Of a stretch of 64,000 bases of DNA, positions 28,378 to 38,793 are shown piece after piece (positions within the stretch are counted from its first letter, which is position 1; every line of letters starts with the position of its first letter). The stretch comes from Citreicella sp. C3M06 (GTDB lineage Bacteria; Pseudomonadota; Alphaproteobacteria; Rhodobacterales; Rhodobacteraceae): NCBI RefSeq assembly GCF_018860705.1, contig NZ_JAHKQA010000091.1, forward strand, positions 47,351 to 111,350, in the 5' to 3' direction. The notes beneath the pieces were generated by a model that was not told the origin of the DNA, searched no databases, and saw only the letters and a list, made by a program, of their open reading frames with translations. A program made the translations under genes and the position numbers.

Positions 28378-29522
28378 ACCACCGGGATCTGACGCGGGGC
28401 GAGCGGCGAGAGCCAGCGCGCTCCGTCCTCGGTGATCACCATGTTTTCCTCATGCACCATCAGCCGGTCATGCGCCAGCGGCAGGCAAGGCTCGACCGTC
28501 AGCACCATGCCCGGGCGCAGCAGCGTCCGGTCGTCGGGGATCAGCGAGGGCGGCTCGGTCAGGCGCATCCCCAGACCATGGCCCAGCCGCCCGGTCACCG
28601 GGCCATGGGCGCGGGGGGCGAGCACCGCCAGCATCGCCGCGTGCAGATCTGCGACGGGGATCCCAGGCCGGGCCATGTCGAATGCCGCCATCGCTGCGTC
28701 ATGCAACACCTCATGCGCTTCGGAGACATCGACCGCCGCCGGCCCGACCGACCAGTTGCGATTGAAATCGCAGTAATAGCCTTCGTGCACCGCCCCGGTG
28801 TCGAGCATCAGGATGTCGCCCGGCACCAGCGGCGTCGGAGCGGCAGGCGAGATCACGTCATTGTAGCCGCCCTGCGCCGCGCCGCCCGCAACGTAGCCGA
28901 CCCAATCCGCGCCCTCGTCGAGCAGCAAGCTTTGAAAGCGCCGGAAGATATCGCAAAGCGGCGTGCCCTGCGCCGCGATCTGTGGCACGCGGGCAAAGGC
29001 GCGCCCGGCGATGGCGCAGGCGGTCTCGATCAGCGCGATCTCGGCGGGGGATTTCACCATCTGCTGATCGCGGATGATCTCGGCCACATCGACGAAAGGC
29101 CGATCCAGCAGGCGGCGCAGCAGATCCCACGACATCAGCGGCATGCGCAGCGTCGACTCTCGCCCCATCGGCACGCCGATACGCTCGCCGGGTCGCGTCA
29201 CCTCGCGCAGCGTGTCGGCCAGCAGCGTCAGCCCGTCATCGGCGTAATCGGGTGAGGGCCAGCTGCGGATGTCGCTAATTGGCCCACGCGCCATCAGGGC
29301 CCGCCCGATGTCGGGGATCACCGCGATGGGTTGCCCTGCCGCCGGTATCACCAGAAACCAAGGCCGCGTCGGGCTTTCCCAGAACCGCGTCAGGAACCCC
29401 GAGAAATAGCGGATGTCAGGTTCTTGTGTCAGCAGCACCGCAGCCACATCGTTGCGGGTCATGGCTTGCTGAAGAACCCGCAGGCGGGTGGTGAATTCGG
29501 CAGTCGAAAACGTCAGGCTCAT
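28374..29522 (-). CDS. M24-family (Xaa-Pro aminopeptidase-like) hydrolase
   Basis: The 382-residue product has an N-terminal creatinase-like domain ([15 protein letters not shown]) and a C-terminal pita-bread domain with the five metal ligands visible: Asp in LMLDTGAV, Asp in YYCDFNR, His in GHGLGMRL, Glu in LTVEPCL and Glu in HEEN. It is therefore probably catalytic with two metal ions. Substrate could be a peptide or an ectoine-type compound (DoeA-like members share this fold); operon context does not decide. It is transcribed against murD. Confidence 0.88.
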   Translation of the reverse strand: MSLTFSTAEFTTRLRVLQQAMTRNDVAAVLLTQEPDIRYFSGFLTRFWESPTRPWFLVIPAAGQPIAVIPDIGRALMARGPISDIRSWPSPDYADDGLTLLADTLREVTRPGERIGVPMGRESTLRMPLMSWDLLRRLLDRPFVDVAEIIRDQQMVKSPAEIALIETACAIAGRAFARVPQIAAQGTPLCDIFRRFQSLLLDEGADWVGYVAGGAAQGGYNDVISPAAPTPLVPGDILMLDTGAVHEGYYCDFNRNWSVGPAAVDVSEAHEVLHDAAMAAFDMARPGIPVADLHAAMLAVLAPRAHGPVTGRLGHGLGMRLTEPPSLIPDDRTLLRPGMVLTVEPCLPLAHDRLMVHEENMVITEDGARWLSPLAPRQIPVV

Positions 29523-29684
29523 GGGAAATCCAGTCGGAAAACATCAGGATCATGGGGTAATCCAGTTTGGCAATAGGGTGATCAAACCCGCCCTGCCGGG
29601 GTTTTGCAAGACGGACGATGGACAGCAGGCGGGCATGGGGCTACACCTTCTCGAACCTCAAAAGCCAGCTTGCCAAGGACGATC

Positions 29685-32354
29685 ATGACGAGCCTGAACG
29701 ACATTCGCGCCGCTTTCCTCGGCTATTTCGAAAAGCAGGGCCACCGTGTGGTTCCCTCGAGCCCGCTTGTGCCGCGCAACGATCCCACGCTGATGTTTGC
29801 CAATTCGGGCATGGTTCAGTTCAAGAACCTGTTCACCGGCGTCGAGACGCGCGATTACAAGCGCGCCACCACCGCGCAGAAATGCGTGCGGGCCGGGGGC
29901 AAGCACAACGATCTCGACAATGTGGGCTATACCGCGCGGCACCACACGTTCTTCGAGATGATGGGCAATTTCTCGTTCGGAGATTACTTCAAATCCGAGG
30001 CCATCCCCTTTGCGTGGGAGATGGTGACCAAAGAGCTGGGCATCGACGCGGGGCGTCTGCTGGTGACGGTCTATCATACCGATGACGAGGCCGCGCAGAT
30101 CTGGAAAAGCGTCGGCGTGCCCGAAGACCGGATCATCCGCATCGCCACCAACGACAATTTCTGGATGATGGGGCCGACCGGGCCTTGCGGGCCGTGCACC
30201 GAGATTTTCTTCGATCACGGCGACAAGTACTGGGGCGGGCCTCCGGGATCGCCCGAGGAAGACGGTGACCGCTTCGTCGAGATCTGGAACCTTGTCTTCA
30301 TGCAGAACGAACAGTTCGAAGACGGCTCGATGCGGGCGCTCGACATGCAGTCGATCGACACCGGCATGGGCATTGAACGGGTTGCGGCGCTGCTGCAGGG
30401 CACCAACGACAATTACGGGACAGACCTCATCCGCAGCCTGATCGAGGCGTCGGCGGATGTCACCTCGACCGACCCCGACGGGCCGGGCAAGACCCATCAC
30501 CGGGTGATCGCCGACCACCTGCGTTCGACCTCGTTCCTGATTGCCGATGGCGTGATGCCCAGCAATGACGGGCGCGGCTACGTGCTGCGCCGGATCATGC
30601 GCCGCGCCATGCGCCATGCGCATATGCTGGGCTCCAAGGATCCGGTGATGCACCGGCTGGTTCCGGCGCTGGTGCGCCAGATGGGCGCGGCCTATCCCGA
30701 ATTGCACCGCGCCCAGTCGCTGATCGAAGAGACCCTGAAGCTCGAGGAAACCCGGTTCAAGCAGACACTTGATCGCGGCCTCAAGCTGCTGGACGAAGAG
30801 CTGGCGCAACTGCCCGATGCCGCTGCGCTGCCCGGCGAGACGGCGTTCAAGCTGTATGACACCTATGGCTTTCCGCTCGACCTGACGCAGGACGCGCTGC
30901 GCGAGCGCGCGCGCAGCGTTGACACCGACGGGTTCGATGCCGCCATGGCCGAGCAAAAGGCCAAGGCCCGCGCCGCGTGGTCCGGCACGGGCGAATCCGC
31001 CGATCTTGCGATCTGGTTCGAGATCGCCGACCAGCATGGCGCCACCGATTTCCTTGGCTATGACACCGAAACCGCCGAAGGCCAGATGCTGGCGCTGATC
31101 CGGGACGGCAAGCCGGTCGAGGCGCTGGAAGCGGGCGAAAGCGGCTGGATTGTGATGAACCAGACGCCGTTTTATGGCGAAAGCGGCGGTCAAGTCGGCG
31201 ACACCGGCTGGCTGCGCCGGCTTGAGGATGAAAATGATCTGGCCGAGGTGACCGGCACACAGAAGATGGGCGGCGGCAAGGTGATTGCCCATGCGGTCAC
31301 CATCAAGCAGGGCCGCTTTGCCCTGAACGAGGCGGTCGCGCTCGAGGTCGATCACAACCGCCGCAGCATGATCCGCGCCAACCATTCAGCGACCCACCTG
31401 CTGCACGAGGCGCTGCGCCGCGCGCTTGGCGATCACGTTGCGCAGCGCGGCTCGCTCAACGCGCCCGATCGTCTGCGGTTCGACTTTTCGCACAGCAAGG
31501 CGCTGAGCCCTGAAGAGATCGCGCAGGTCGAAGCCGAGGTGAACGCCTTCATCCGGCAGAACACCCCGGTCAGCACCCGGATCATGACCCCGGATGACGC
31601 CCGCGCCATTGGTGCGCAGGCGCTGTTCGGTGAGAAATACGGCGACGAGGTGCGGGTCGTGTCGATGGGCGAGCTGTCCGGTTCGGGCAAGGGCGCCGAT
31701 GGCAAGACCTATTCGCTGGAACTGTGCGGTGGCACGCATGTGCGCCAGACCGGCGATATCGGCACCTTTGCGCTGACCTCGGAATCGGCCTCTGCCGCGG
31801 GCGTGCGCCGGATCGAGGCGCTGACCGGCGAGGCCGCCATGGCCGAGTTGCGCAGCCGCGATCACGCGCTGTCGGAGATCGAAGGCCTGCTCAAGGCGCA
31901 AGGTCAGGGTGCGGTGGCCCGCGTCGCCGCGCTTCTGGATGACAAGCGCAAGCTCGACAACGAGGTGGCGCAGCTGCGCCGCGATCTCGCCATGGCCGGC
32001 GGGCCGGGTGAGGGGCCGGAAACCCGCGACATCGGCGGCGTCAAATTCGTCGCGCAGGTGCTGTCGGGGGTGCAGGGCAAGGATCTGCCGCCGCTGATGG
32101 ATGAGCACAAGGCGCGGCTTGGATCTGGCGCAGTGCTGCTGATCGCGGATACCGGCGGCAAGGTCGCCGTTGCGGCGGGCGTGACATCTGATCTGACGGA
32201 CAAGCTGTCGGCGGTGACTCTGGTCAAGGCGGCGGTCGAGGCGCTCGGCGGCAAGGGTGGCGGTGGGCGTCCCGACATGGCGCAGGGCGGGGCGAAAGAC
32301 GCCGACAAGGCGGATGAGGCGATCCGGGCCGCCGAAGCGGTGATCGCCTCGTGA
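29685..32354 (+). CDS. alaS: Alanyl-tRNA synthetase
   Basis: Start ATG 29685 gives [20 protein letters not shown], the usual N-terminus; a longer frame at 29604 does not match. The 889-residue class II synthetase has the catalytic [10 protein letters not shown] and a mischarging-correction domain with [11 protein letters not shown] and CGGTHV (Zn ligands), then a C-terminal oligomerisation part with coiled coil ([23 protein letters not shown]). It charges tRNA-Ala. A 4-base overlap links it with a DUF1330 gene. Confidence 0.97.
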   Translation: MTSLNDIRAAFLGYFEKQGHRVVPSSPLVPRNDPTLMFANSGMVQFKNLFTGVETRDYKRATTAQKCVRAGGKHNDLDNVGYTARHHTFFEMMGNFSFGDYFKSEAIPFAWEMVTKELGIDAGRLLVTVYHTDDEAAQIWKSVGVPEDRIIRIATNDNFWMMGPTGPCGPCTEIFFDHGDKYWGGPPGSPEEDGDRFVEIWNLVFMQNEQFEDGSMRALDMQSIDTGMGIERVAALLQGTNDNYGTDLIRSLIEASADVTSTDPDGPGKTHHRVIADHLRSTSFLIADGVMPSNDGRGYVLRRIMRRAMRHAHMLGSKDPVMHRLVPALVRQMGAAYPELHRAQSLIEETLKLEETRFKQTLDRGLKLLDEELAQLPDAAALPGETAFKLYDTYGFPLDLTQDALRERARSVDTDGFDAAMAEQKAKARAAWSGTGESADLAIWFEIADQHGATDFLGYDTETAEGQMLALIRDGKPVEALEAGESGWIVMNQTPFYGESGGQVGDTGWLRRLEDENDLAEVTGTQKMGGGKVIAHAVTIKQGRFALNEAVALEVDHNRRSMIRANHSATHLLHEALRRALGDHVAQRGSLNAPDRLRFDFSHSKALSPEEIAQVEAEVNAFIRQNTPVSTRIMTPDDARAIGAQALFGEKYGDEVRVVSMGELSGSGKGADGKTYSLELCGGTHVRQTGDIGTFALTSESASAAGVRRIEALTGEAAMAELRSRDHALSEIEGLLKAQGQGAVARVAALLDDKRKLDNEVAQLRRDLAMAGGPGEGPETRDIGGVKFVAQVLSGVQGKDLPPLMDEHKARLGSGAVLLIADTGGKVAVAAGVTSDLTDKLSAVTLVKAAVEALGGKGGGGRPDMAQGGAKDADKADEAIRAAEAVIAS

Positions 32355-32635
32355 GCACCTACGTCATCGCCCGCATCGACGTTACCGATCCCGAGGATTA
32401 CGCAACCTATGCGCGCCAGACCATGGCGCTTGCCGAGAAATTCGGCGGGCGCTTTCTGGTCAAGGGCGGGCCGCAGACCGTGGTCGAGGGCGAGGCGCCC
32501 TCGCGCCATGTGTTGCTGGAATTCCCCTCGCTCACGGCCGCGCGCACCTGGTATGACAGCGCCGAATATCAGCGCATCCTGCCCATCGCGACGCGCTCGT
32601 CGAAGCGCGATCTTGTCATCGTCGAAGGAGTCTGA
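32351..32635 (+). CDS. DUF1330 domain protein, copy 1
   Basis: GTG start at 32351 overlaps the alaS stop. The 94-residue product is a dimeric alpha-beta barrel DUF1330 protein ([20 protein letters not shown] ... [10 protein letters not shown] ... [18 protein letters not shown]). It has no known enzymatic role. It is paralogous to the next gene (conserved Y-x-K/R, GG-F, FP/FD spacing) but only moderately similar, so the pair is an old duplication. Confidence 0.9.
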   Translation: MSTYVIARIDVTDPEDYATYARQTMALAEKFGGRFLVKGGPQTVVEGEAPSRHVLLEFPSLTAARTWYDSAEYQRILPIATRSSKRDLVIVEGV

Positions 32636-32638
32636 CCG

Positions 32639-32926
32639 ATGCCCGCTTTGTGGATTGCCCATGTCACCGTCACTGACGAAGAGGCCTATGCCAAATATGC
32701 CGCGCTTGCCGGGCCGGCCATCGCCAAGCATGGCGGCAGCTTCATCGCCCGCGCCGCGCGCTATGTGCAGCTTGAGGGCAAGGAGCGCCCGCGCAACGTG
32801 GTCGCGAAATTCGACACGCTTGAGGCTGCCGAGGCCTGCTATCATTCGCCCGAATACCAAGAAGCGCTGAGCCATGCGCGCGGCGCGTCCGAGCGCGAGC
32901 TGCTGGTGGTCGAAACGACCGAATGA
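32639..32926 (+). CDS. DUF1330 domain protein, copy 2
   Basis: A 95-residue relative of the preceding protein (LWIAHVTVTDEEAYAKYAAL ... HGGSFIARAARY ... FDTLEAAEACYHSPEY). GAAGGAG precedes ATG 32639; it is three bases after copy 1. Function unknown. Its stop adjoins the stop of the convergent transglycosylase gene. Confidence 0.9.
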   Translation: MPALWIAHVTVTDEEAYAKYAALAGPAIAKHGGSFIARAARYVQLEGKERPRNVVAKFDTLEAAEACYHSPEYQEALSHARGASERELLVVETTE

Positions 32927-34171
32927 CTAGCGCCCGAGCGCGGCTTTCATGCCGGGTTCGGGAAAACAGGTGGCGCGCTGGCCGGTCTTTTCCTGCCAGC
33001 GCCCGATCGACCGGCGGGTCTTGAACCCGGGCAAGCCATCGGCGCCGCCAACGTCATGGCCCATCGCCTCGAGACCGCGCTGCATGGCCGCGATGTCCGA
33101 GCGATACATTTTCCCGACATCCCCCCAGCGCCCGATGAAATCGCCCATGCCGTATTGAATGCGATCCCCGATATGACCGACGAACAGGGCGTAAAGATCG
33201 CTCATGTTGTAGTCTTTCAGTACGTAGAAATTCGGTGTGACCAGAAAGGCCGGACCATTGCGCCCGGCGGGCATCAGCAGAAAGCCAGTGCCGCGCAGCT
33301 CGGATGCCGGAAACGGCTTGGCCCCGACGCGTTGAATGCCCATCGCCGTCCAGTCGGCCACGGTGCGGCCCTGATCCCGGCCTTCCAGCGTGCATGACAC
33401 CTGCGGCGGCACGATGACCTCGAACCCCCAGTCGTGGCCCGTCTGCCAACCGTGCCGTGCAAGGTAATTGCCGATCGAGGCGATGGTGTCGGCCTCGGAG
33501 CCCCAGATGTCTTGCCGCCCGTCGCCATTGCCGTCGGCGGCATAGCGCAAGAAGTTCGAGGGCATGAACTGTGGCTGCCCCAGCGCGCCGGCCCAGCTGC
33601 TTTTCATGGCGCGGGGCGCGACATGGCCCTGATCGGCGATGACCAGCGCGGCAATCAGCTCGTCGGTGAAATAGGCGGCGCGGGTCGACATGAAGCCCTT
33701 GGTGCCCAGCACCTGAAAGGCGTCATGGCGGATCGGCACCTGCCCATAGCCGCTTTCGCGCCCCCAGATCGCCAGCAGAATGCGCCCGGGCACGCCGGTG
33801 GCCCGTTCTGTCGCTGCCAGCACTGCGTGATGTCTGCGCGCCATCTGCCGACCCACTGACGTGGCGCCATCGATGCTGTTGCGGTTGAAATAGTTCGACG
33901 GCGCGCCGAATTCCGCCTGCCGCTGGCGGCGCGGCACGCTTTGCTTGCTGCCGGGCGGCACGAGATCGGGCAGATCCCAGTTCAGCGTCACGCCGCTGAA
34001 CGCCGCGTCGAAAACCCGGCGCGAGACGCCGTCGCGCCGGGCCATCGGCCAGACCGTCTGCTCCAGCCAGCGCTGAAAGGCCTGCTCGACGCGGCCACGG
34101 TCCTGCGCAAGCGCGGGAGAGGCAAGAAGGGCAAGGCTCAGGGCGAGGGTCAGGAACAGGCGCTGGATCAT
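32927..34171 (-). CDS. Lytic murein transglycosylase with peptidoglycan-binding domain
   Basis: Start at 34171 opens a signal peptide (MIQRLFLTLALSLALLASPALAQ); an upstream TTG at 34183 is possible. The product (414 residues) has an MltB-like catalytic domain: IWGRESGYGQVP includes the catalytic Glu, and GALGQPQFMPSNFLRYAADGNGD plus the ASIGNYLARHGW block follow. The C-terminus (VGGADGLPGFKTRRSIGRWQ) is a peptidoglycan-binding helix bundle. It cleaves glycan strands with 1,6-anhydro formation in the periplasm. Confidence 0.93.
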   Translation of the reverse strand: MIQRLFLTLALSLALLASPALAQDRGRVEQAFQRWLEQTVWPMARRDGVSRRVFDAAFSGVTLNWDLPDLVPPGSKQSVPRRQRQAEFGAPSNYFNRNSIDGATSVGRQMARRHHAVLAATERATGVPGRILLAIWGRESGYGQVPIRHDAFQVLGTKGFMSTRAAYFTDELIAALVIADQGHVAPRAMKSSWAGALGQPQFMPSNFLRYAADGNGDGRQDIWGSEADTIASIGNYLARHGWQTGHDWGFEVIVPPQVSCTLEGRDQGRTVADWTAMGIQRVGAKPFPASELRGTGFLLMPAGRNGPAFLVTPNFYVLKDYNMSDLYALFVGHIGDRIQYGMGDFIGRWGDVGKMYRSDIAAMQRGLEAMGHDVGGADGLPGFKTRRSIGRWQEKTGQRATCFPEPGMKAALGR

Positions 34172-34240
34172 AGGGGCGATCAAAGCGCATGCGCGCGGGT
34201 TACGCCATTGTTTCGTTACGACACGGCGGCGATTGTCGCG

Positions 34241-34822
34241 TCAGCCTTGGTCCATCGCCTCGCGCCAATGCCTGCGGCACAGCGAGACATAGGTCTCGTT
34301 GCCGCCGATCTGAACCTGCGCGCCGTCGTGCAGCGTCTGCCCGTCGGCGTTCTGGCGGATGACCATGGTCGCCTTGCGCCCGCAATGGCAGATCGTGCGT
34401 ACCTCGCGCAGCGTGTCGGCCAGCGCCAGCAGCACCGCCGAGCCGGGAAACAGCTTGCCGCGAAAATCCACCCGAAGGCCGTAGGCCATCACCGGGATGC
34501 GCAGATCATCCGCCACCCGCGCCAGCTGCCAGACCTGCGCTTCGGTCAGGAACTGCGCCTCATCGACAAAGATGCAGGCCAGCGGGCGCGCATGCGTTTC
34601 GGTGTCGATCCGCGCAAAGAGGTCATCTTGGGGGGCAAAGGTCTCGGCAGGGCGGCCAAGGCCGATGCGCGAGCCGATGCGTCCTTCGCCGGCGCGGGTA
34701 TCAAGCCGGGCGGTCAGCAAGAAGACCTCCATGCCGCCTTCGCCGTAGTTATGCGCCGCCTGCAGCAGCAGCGTCGATTTGCCGGCGTTCATGGTCGAGT
34801 AGTTGAAGTAGAGCTTTGCCAT
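34241..34822 (-). CDS. tdk: Thymidine kinase
   Basis: Start ATG 34822 gives MAKLYFNYSTMNAGKSTLLL with the P-loop MNAGKST; the longer frame to 34858 is not needed. The 193-residue type II kinase has FVDEAQFL (catalytic Glu in this type), the lasso-like GLRVDFRGKLFPGS, and a C-terminal Zn region (CHCGRKA, LCRRHW). It salvages thymidine. A terminator for the upstream minus-strand RNA lies 44 bases before its start. Confidence 0.95.
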   Translation of the reverse strand: MAKLYFNYSTMNAGKSTLLLQAAHNYGEGGMEVFLLTARLDTRAGEGRIGSRIGLGRPAETFAPQDDLFARIDTETHARPLACIFVDEAQFLTEAQVWQLARVADDLRIPVMAYGLRVDFRGKLFPGSAVLLALADTLREVRTICHCGRKATMVIRQNADGQTLHDGAQVQIGGNETYVSLCRRHWREAMDQG

Positions 34823-34865
34823 GACGGGCTGATTGCCGCAGCGGTGAGCGCCTTGCAAGCGATGC

Positions 34866-35028
34866 TACAAAAAAGAATGCTCCCGCAAAACGGGAGCATT
34901 CCTGGGCTCAAATAAACACAAACAACAATCCCGGGGTCGGCATACACCTTGCCCGGGGGAGAGCCCGGTAAAAAAGTCACACTCTCAGACGTATTCCCGT
35001 TTGGGGCTATCATCTGCTAAGCAATTCC
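34866..35028 (-). ncRNA. Candidate sRNA between rimO and tdk
   Basis: The 3' end is a textbook intrinsic terminator: 11-bp perfect stem (34875-34885 with 34891-34901) and six T in the minus direction (34874-34869). On the minus strand an extended -10 (TGTTATAAA; TATAAA at 35040-35035) sits about 160 bases upstream, giving a likely start near 35028; no good -35. No coding frame stays open with a ribosome site, and the rimO stop is about 300 bases before the terminator, longer than a usual 3' tail. A C-rich stretch (GGGCTCTCCCCCGGGC) could be single-stranded. Family not recognised. Confidence 0.6.
34869..34901 (-). terminator. Rho-independent terminator upstream of tdk
   Basis: Stem GAATGCTCCCG / CGGGAGCATTC, loop CAAAA, with T6 following in the minus direction. 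It would end the candidate sRNA or a long rimO transcript. Confidence 0.92.
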
Positions 35029-35198
35029 TAGGAATTTATAACATAGGTTTATTGCGATTAAGAAGGCTGTTCCGTCCAGAATTCACGGATTCACGCATAG
35101 ATCACGCAAATATTCGTATATGGGTATGTGAGTATACCACATTCCCGTATAGCGTGTTCAGTAAAGCGTTTTAATGCAGAGCCACCGTCTTGGTCGGC

Positions 35199-36578
35199 TC
35201 AGACGAGTCGGCCCCACAGGTCGTATTCGCCTGCCTCATCCACCTCGACGCTGACGATATCGCCCGGTTTAAGCGAATCGAAATTCTCGTCGATGAACAG
35301 ATTGCCGTCGATCTCGGGGGCGTCGGCCTTGGTGCGGCAGGTGGCGGCGTCGTCTTCGACAAGATCCACGATCACCTCCATCCTTGTGCCGACCTTGGCC
35401 GCCAGCTTGGCCTCGGAGATTGCCTGAGCCTTTTCCATGAAGCGGTCCCAACGCTCTTGCTTGAGCTCTTGGGGAACATGATCGGGCAGGGCGTTGGAGC
35501 GCGCGCCGTCGACGTTTTCATACTGAAAACAGCCAACGCGATCGAGCTGCGCCTCGTCCATCCAGTCCAGCAGGGTCTGGAATTCCGATTCGGTCTCACC
35601 GGGATAGCCAACGATAAAGGTCGAGCGCAGCACGATGTCGGGGCAATCGCGGCGCCAGGCGGCGATCTCGTCGAGGGTTTTCGACGCGGCGGCAGGGCGG
35701 GCCATGCGTCTGAGCACATCTGGATGGGCGTGCTGGAACGGAATGTCGAGATAGGGCAGCACGCCGCCGCCCAGACCTGCGGATTCCGCCATCAGCGGGA
35801 TCAGCTCGCGCACATGCGGGTAGGGGTAGACGTAATGCAGCCGCACCCAGGCACCAAGGCTGCCCAGATCGCGCGCCAGCGGCAGGATCGGGGCCTTATG
35901 TTCGCGGTCCTTCCAGTCGGTGCCATAGGCGCTGGTGTCCTGACTGATGACCAGCAGTTCCTTCACGCCCGCTTCGACCAGCTTTTCCGCTTCGCGCATC
36001 ACCGCCCTATGCGGGCGCGAGGCCAGCTTTCCGCGCATGTCGGGGATAATGCAGAACTTGCAGGCGTGGTTGCAACCTTCTGATATCTTGAGATAACTAT
36101 AGTGCCGCGGTGTCAGGGAAACCCCCGACGCGGGCAGCAGATCGACAAAGGGGTGCGGGCTGGGCGGCACCGCGCCGTGCACCGCGTCGAGCACCTGTTC
36201 ATACTGGTGCGGCCCGGTCACCGCCAGCACCTTGGGATGCGCGCCGGTGATATAGTCGGGCTCGGCCCCAAGGCAGCCGGTCACGATGACCCGGCCGTTT
36301 TCCGCCAGCGCCTCGCCGATGGCCTCCAGCGATTCCGCCTTGGCGGAATCGAGAAAGCCGCAGGTGTTGACGATCACCGCATCGGCCCCGGCGTAATCGG
36401 CCGAGATGCCATAGCCCTCGGCGCGCAGCCGCGTCAGGATGCGTTCGCTGTCGACCAGCGCCTTGGGACAGCCCAGCGAGACCATGCCGATGGTCGGCTG
36501 GCCGTCGCGTTTCGTCTCGGTGATACGGGCGCGCGCGAGATCCGGGCGCAGGTCTGGGGGATTCTGCATGGCGCGCAT
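35199..36578 (-). CDS. rimO: Ribosomal protein S12 methylthiotransferase RimO
   Basis: The 459-residue radical-SAM enzyme has an N-terminal methylthiotransferase domain with cysteines in [17 protein letters not shown] and TGCLGAEPD, the radical-SAM cluster CNHACKFC (Cx3Cx2C), and a C-terminal TRAM domain ([11 protein letters not shown] ... DLWGRLV). It methylthiolates an Asp of ribosomal protein S12. Two ATGs (36578 and 36569) are possible; no clear ribosome site distinguishes them. Confidence 0.95.
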   Translation of the reverse strand: MRAMQNPPDLRPDLARARITETKRDGQPTIGMVSLGCPKALVDSERILTRLRAEGYGISADYAGADAVIVNTCGFLDSAKAESLEAIGEALAENGRVIVTGCLGAEPDYITGAHPKVLAVTGPHQYEQVLDAVHGAVPPSPHPFVDLLPASGVSLTPRHYSYLKISEGCNHACKFCIIPDMRGKLASRPHRAVMREAEKLVEAGVKELLVISQDTSAYGTDWKDREHKAPILPLARDLGSLGAWVRLHYVYPYPHVRELIPLMAESAGLGGGVLPYLDIPFQHAHPDVLRRMARPAAASKTLDEIAAWRRDCPDIVLRSTFIVGYPGETESEFQTLLDWMDEAQLDRVGCFQYENVDGARSNALPDHVPQELKQERWDRFMEKAQAISEAKLAAKVGTRMEVIVDLVEDDAATCRTKADAPEIDGNLFIDENFDSLKPGDIVSVEVDEAGEYDLWGRLV

Positions 36579-36727
36579 ATAAGGCAGTGCGCGCCTTCCG
36601 AAAAGCCCGAGCTTGACCTCGGCGCATTGCGGACAAGTTTAAGCTTGTCTTAAGTGATCGCGAACACGCCGAATGACGAGGAGCTGACTGCCAGCTCTGC
36701 CGCCGCACGGCCCTAGAAAGAGACCCG

Positions 36728-37501
36728 ATGATTCCAAGCCTGAAATCCCGCCTGGCCCTGCCTTTCCTCCTGCTTGCCTCCGGGCTGGTTTCGGCCTGTG
36801 CCTTCACGCCGAGTGCAGGCGTTCCATTGCTGCCTCAGGGCCTGAGCGATGAGACCCGCGCCATGTACGCCGCCACCGTCGATAACGGCATCGAGGTTCC
36901 GGCCATCGAGGATAAATACCTGTCCGAGGAAAAGGCGCGCCAGATTGTGGCGTATTATGCGCCGTACAAGGCAGGGACCATCGTGGTCGATCCGGGGGCG
37001 AAGTTTCTCTATCATCTTCAGGGCGACAATACGGCGATGCGTTATGTGGTTGCCGTTGGCGCTGCCGGATACGGGTTTTCGGGCGAGGCGCGGATTCCCT
37101 TTCAGCGCGACTGGCCGTACTGGACGCCGACGCAGAACATGATCAAGCGCGACCCGGAAACCTATGGTCCGGTGCGGGCCGGGCTGGAAGGCGGTCTGGA
37201 AAACCCGCTTGGGGCACGGGCGCTGTATCTGTTCAAGGGCGGGCGCGATACGCTCTATCGCATCCACGGCACGCCGTCGCCATGGACGGTGGGGCATGCG
37301 ACGTCGTCGGGCTGCATCCGCATGTTCAATCAGGATGTGATGTATCTTGCCGATCAGGTGCCCAATGGCACCAAAGTGGTCGTGCTGACCAAGGATCAGG
37401 CCAATCGCTGGACCTCTCCGGACAACCTGACCGGCGCACTGATCCCCGAGATCAGTGCCGACACCAGCGCCGAGGCCAGCCCTGAGGGCAGCACCGGATG
37501 A
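36728..37501 (+). CDS. L,D-transpeptidase family lipoprotein
   Basis: The 257-residue product has a lipoprotein signal (LVSAC, Cys24), so it is anchored to a membrane in the periplasm. The C-terminal half is a YkuD L,D-transpeptidase: HGTPSPWT with the catalytic SSGCIRM motif (Cys nucleophile, preceding His). Such enzymes make 3-3 cross-links or attach proteins to peptidoglycan. A 4-base overlap joins it to the DsbA-like gene. Confidence 0.92.
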   Translation: MIPSLKSRLALPFLLLASGLVSACAFTPSAGVPLLPQGLSDETRAMYAATVDNGIEVPAIEDKYLSEEKARQIVAYYAPYKAGTIVVDPGAKFLYHLQGDNTAMRYVVAVGAAGYGFSGEARIPFQRDWPYWTPTQNMIKRDPETYGPVRAGLEGGLENPLGARALYLFKGGRDTLYRIHGTPSPWTVGHATSSGCIRMFNQDVMYLADQVPNGTKVVVLTKDQANRWTSPDNLTGALIPEISADTSAEASPEGSTG

Positions 37502-38100
37502 GCCTGACACGGCGCAAGCTGCTGGTGATCGCGGGCGCGGCGGGGCTGTCTGGCGGCGCGCCTGCGCTTGCGCAGGGGCTGACCGAGGATGCCGTGCTGC
37601 GCGACCCCGACGCCCCGGTGCTGGGCAACCCGTCGGGGGACGTGACCATCGTCGAATGGTTCGACTATCAATGCCCGTTCTGCAAGCAGATGCACCCGGA
37701 TCTGATGTCCTTTGTGGCGGACGATGGTGGCATCCGGTTGGTGATGAAGGATTGGCCGATCTTTGGCGCCACCTCGCAGCGGGCGGCGCAGATGGCGTTG
37801 GGGGCGCATGACCTTGGCGCCTATCTGCCGGTGATGGAATCGCTGATGCACACCGTCGGGCGGCTGAGCGATGGCGCCGTCGACCGCGCGGTGGGCCGCA
37901 TCTTGCCGCCCAAAGACGCGCTGCGCGCCTATCGCAAGCGCAGCGCGACATGGGATGCACTGCTAGAGCGCAACAGCTTTCAGGCGGCGGGCCTTGGGTT
38001 TCGCGGCACGCCGGGCTTTACCGTCGAGACGGTGATCTTCGACGGTGCGCTGGACAAGGCGGCGCTGCGCGAGGCGGTCGCCAGCGTGCGCGGCGGCTGA
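37498..38100 (+). CDS. DsbA-family thiol:disulfide interchange protein
   Basis: The 200-residue product starts MSLTRRKLLVIAG, a twin-arginine-like export signal, and carries the thioredoxin-fold active site CPFC in WFDYQCPFCKQMHP, with the cis-Pro region FRGTPGF. It is a periplasmic oxidase or isomerase. Its overlap with an L,D-transpeptidase gene, which has a catalytic Cys, suggests it may keep that Cys reduced or help folding; this is an inference. Confidence 0.9.
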   Translation: MSLTRRKLLVIAGAAGLSGGAPALAQGLTEDAVLRDPDAPVLGNPSGDVTIVEWFDYQCPFCKQMHPDLMSFVADDGGIRLVMKDWPIFGATSQRAAQMALGAHDLGAYLPVMESLMHTVGRLSDGAVDRAVGRILPPKDALRAYRKRSATWDALLERNSFQAAGLGFRGTPGFTVETVIFDGALDKAALREAVASVRGG

Positions 38101-38186
38101 GGCTTAAGGTTGGGTTAAGGCTCGGCTGATGTTTCGGAGAAACACGGGGCCACACAACGGCCCCGATTCCCGAGACAGGAGTCATC

Positions 38187-38741
38187 ATGAGCACCCATCC
38201 CACCCGCAGAGCCGCCCTTGCCATGGGCGCCGCAAGCCTGCTGCTTCCGGCCGTGGCCCGCGCCGATGCCGCCGCCAATGCGCGTCGCAACATCTCGAGC
38301 TTTGCCATGCAGGACTGGCGCGATCATTTCGACACGCTGGGCAAGGGCAGCATCGTTGCCGACACCACGTCGCGCGCGCTGCATTTCTGGTCGGCGGATG
38401 GCAGCGATTACCGGGTCTTTCCGACCTCGGTGCCGCTGACCGACGAGCTGACAAAGCGCGGCTATACCAGCATCGTGCGCAAGAAGGTCGGCCCAAGCTG
38501 GACCCCGACCGCCTCGCAGATGCAGCGCTTTCCCGACTGGAAGCCGGTGCCGCCGGGGCCGGACAATCCGCTCGGAACCCACGCGATGTACCTGAGCTGG
38601 CCCGCCTATATCATCCATGGCACGCATGATACGCGCAAGATCGGGCGGCGCTCTTCGGACGGGTGCATCGGGCTTTACAATGAAAAGATCGCCGAACTGT
38701 TTGCGGTCTGCCCGATCGGCACACAGGTTCGGGTGATCTGA
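38187..38741 (+). CDS. L,D-transpeptidase family protein, exported
   Basis: A 184-residue protein with an RR-type signal (MSTHPTRRAALAMGAASLLLP) and a YkuD domain: HGTHDTRKIG and SSDGCIGLYN hold the catalytic His and Cys. It has no lipobox, unlike the first transpeptidase two genes upstream, so the two may act at different places. ACAGGAG precedes ATG 38187. A CGGGGCC/GGCCCCG hairpin lies in the 86-base gap before it. Confidence 0.9.
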   Translation: MSTHPTRRAALAMGAASLLLPAVARADAAANARRNISSFAMQDWRDHFDTLGKGSIVADTTSRALHFWSADGSDYRVFPTSVPLTDELTKRGYTSIVRKKVGPSWTPTASQMQRFPDWKPVPPGPDNPLGTHAMYLSWPAYIIHGTHDTRKIGRRSSDGCIGLYNEKIAELFAVCPIGTQVRVI

Positions 38742-38755
38742 TCGAGACGATGAAA

Positions 38756-38781
38756 GGGGGGCTGCCGACCGGGCGGCCCCG
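38756..38781. terminator. Hairpin between the transpeptidase and tRNA-Leu
   Basis: GGGGCTGCC (38758-38766) pairs with GGCGGCCCC (38772-38780), one G-U pair, 15 bases behind the plus-strand stop; a short TTTC follows on the minus strand. It may serve both directions. Confidence 0.5.
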
Positions 38782-38793
38782 GCCCGGAAGGTC

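Noticed and set aside
34789..35013. 74-codon minus-strand frame in the rimO-tdk gap
   Set aside because: It runs straight through the terminator stem and T run and has no ribosome site, so the segment is better read as non-coding RNA.
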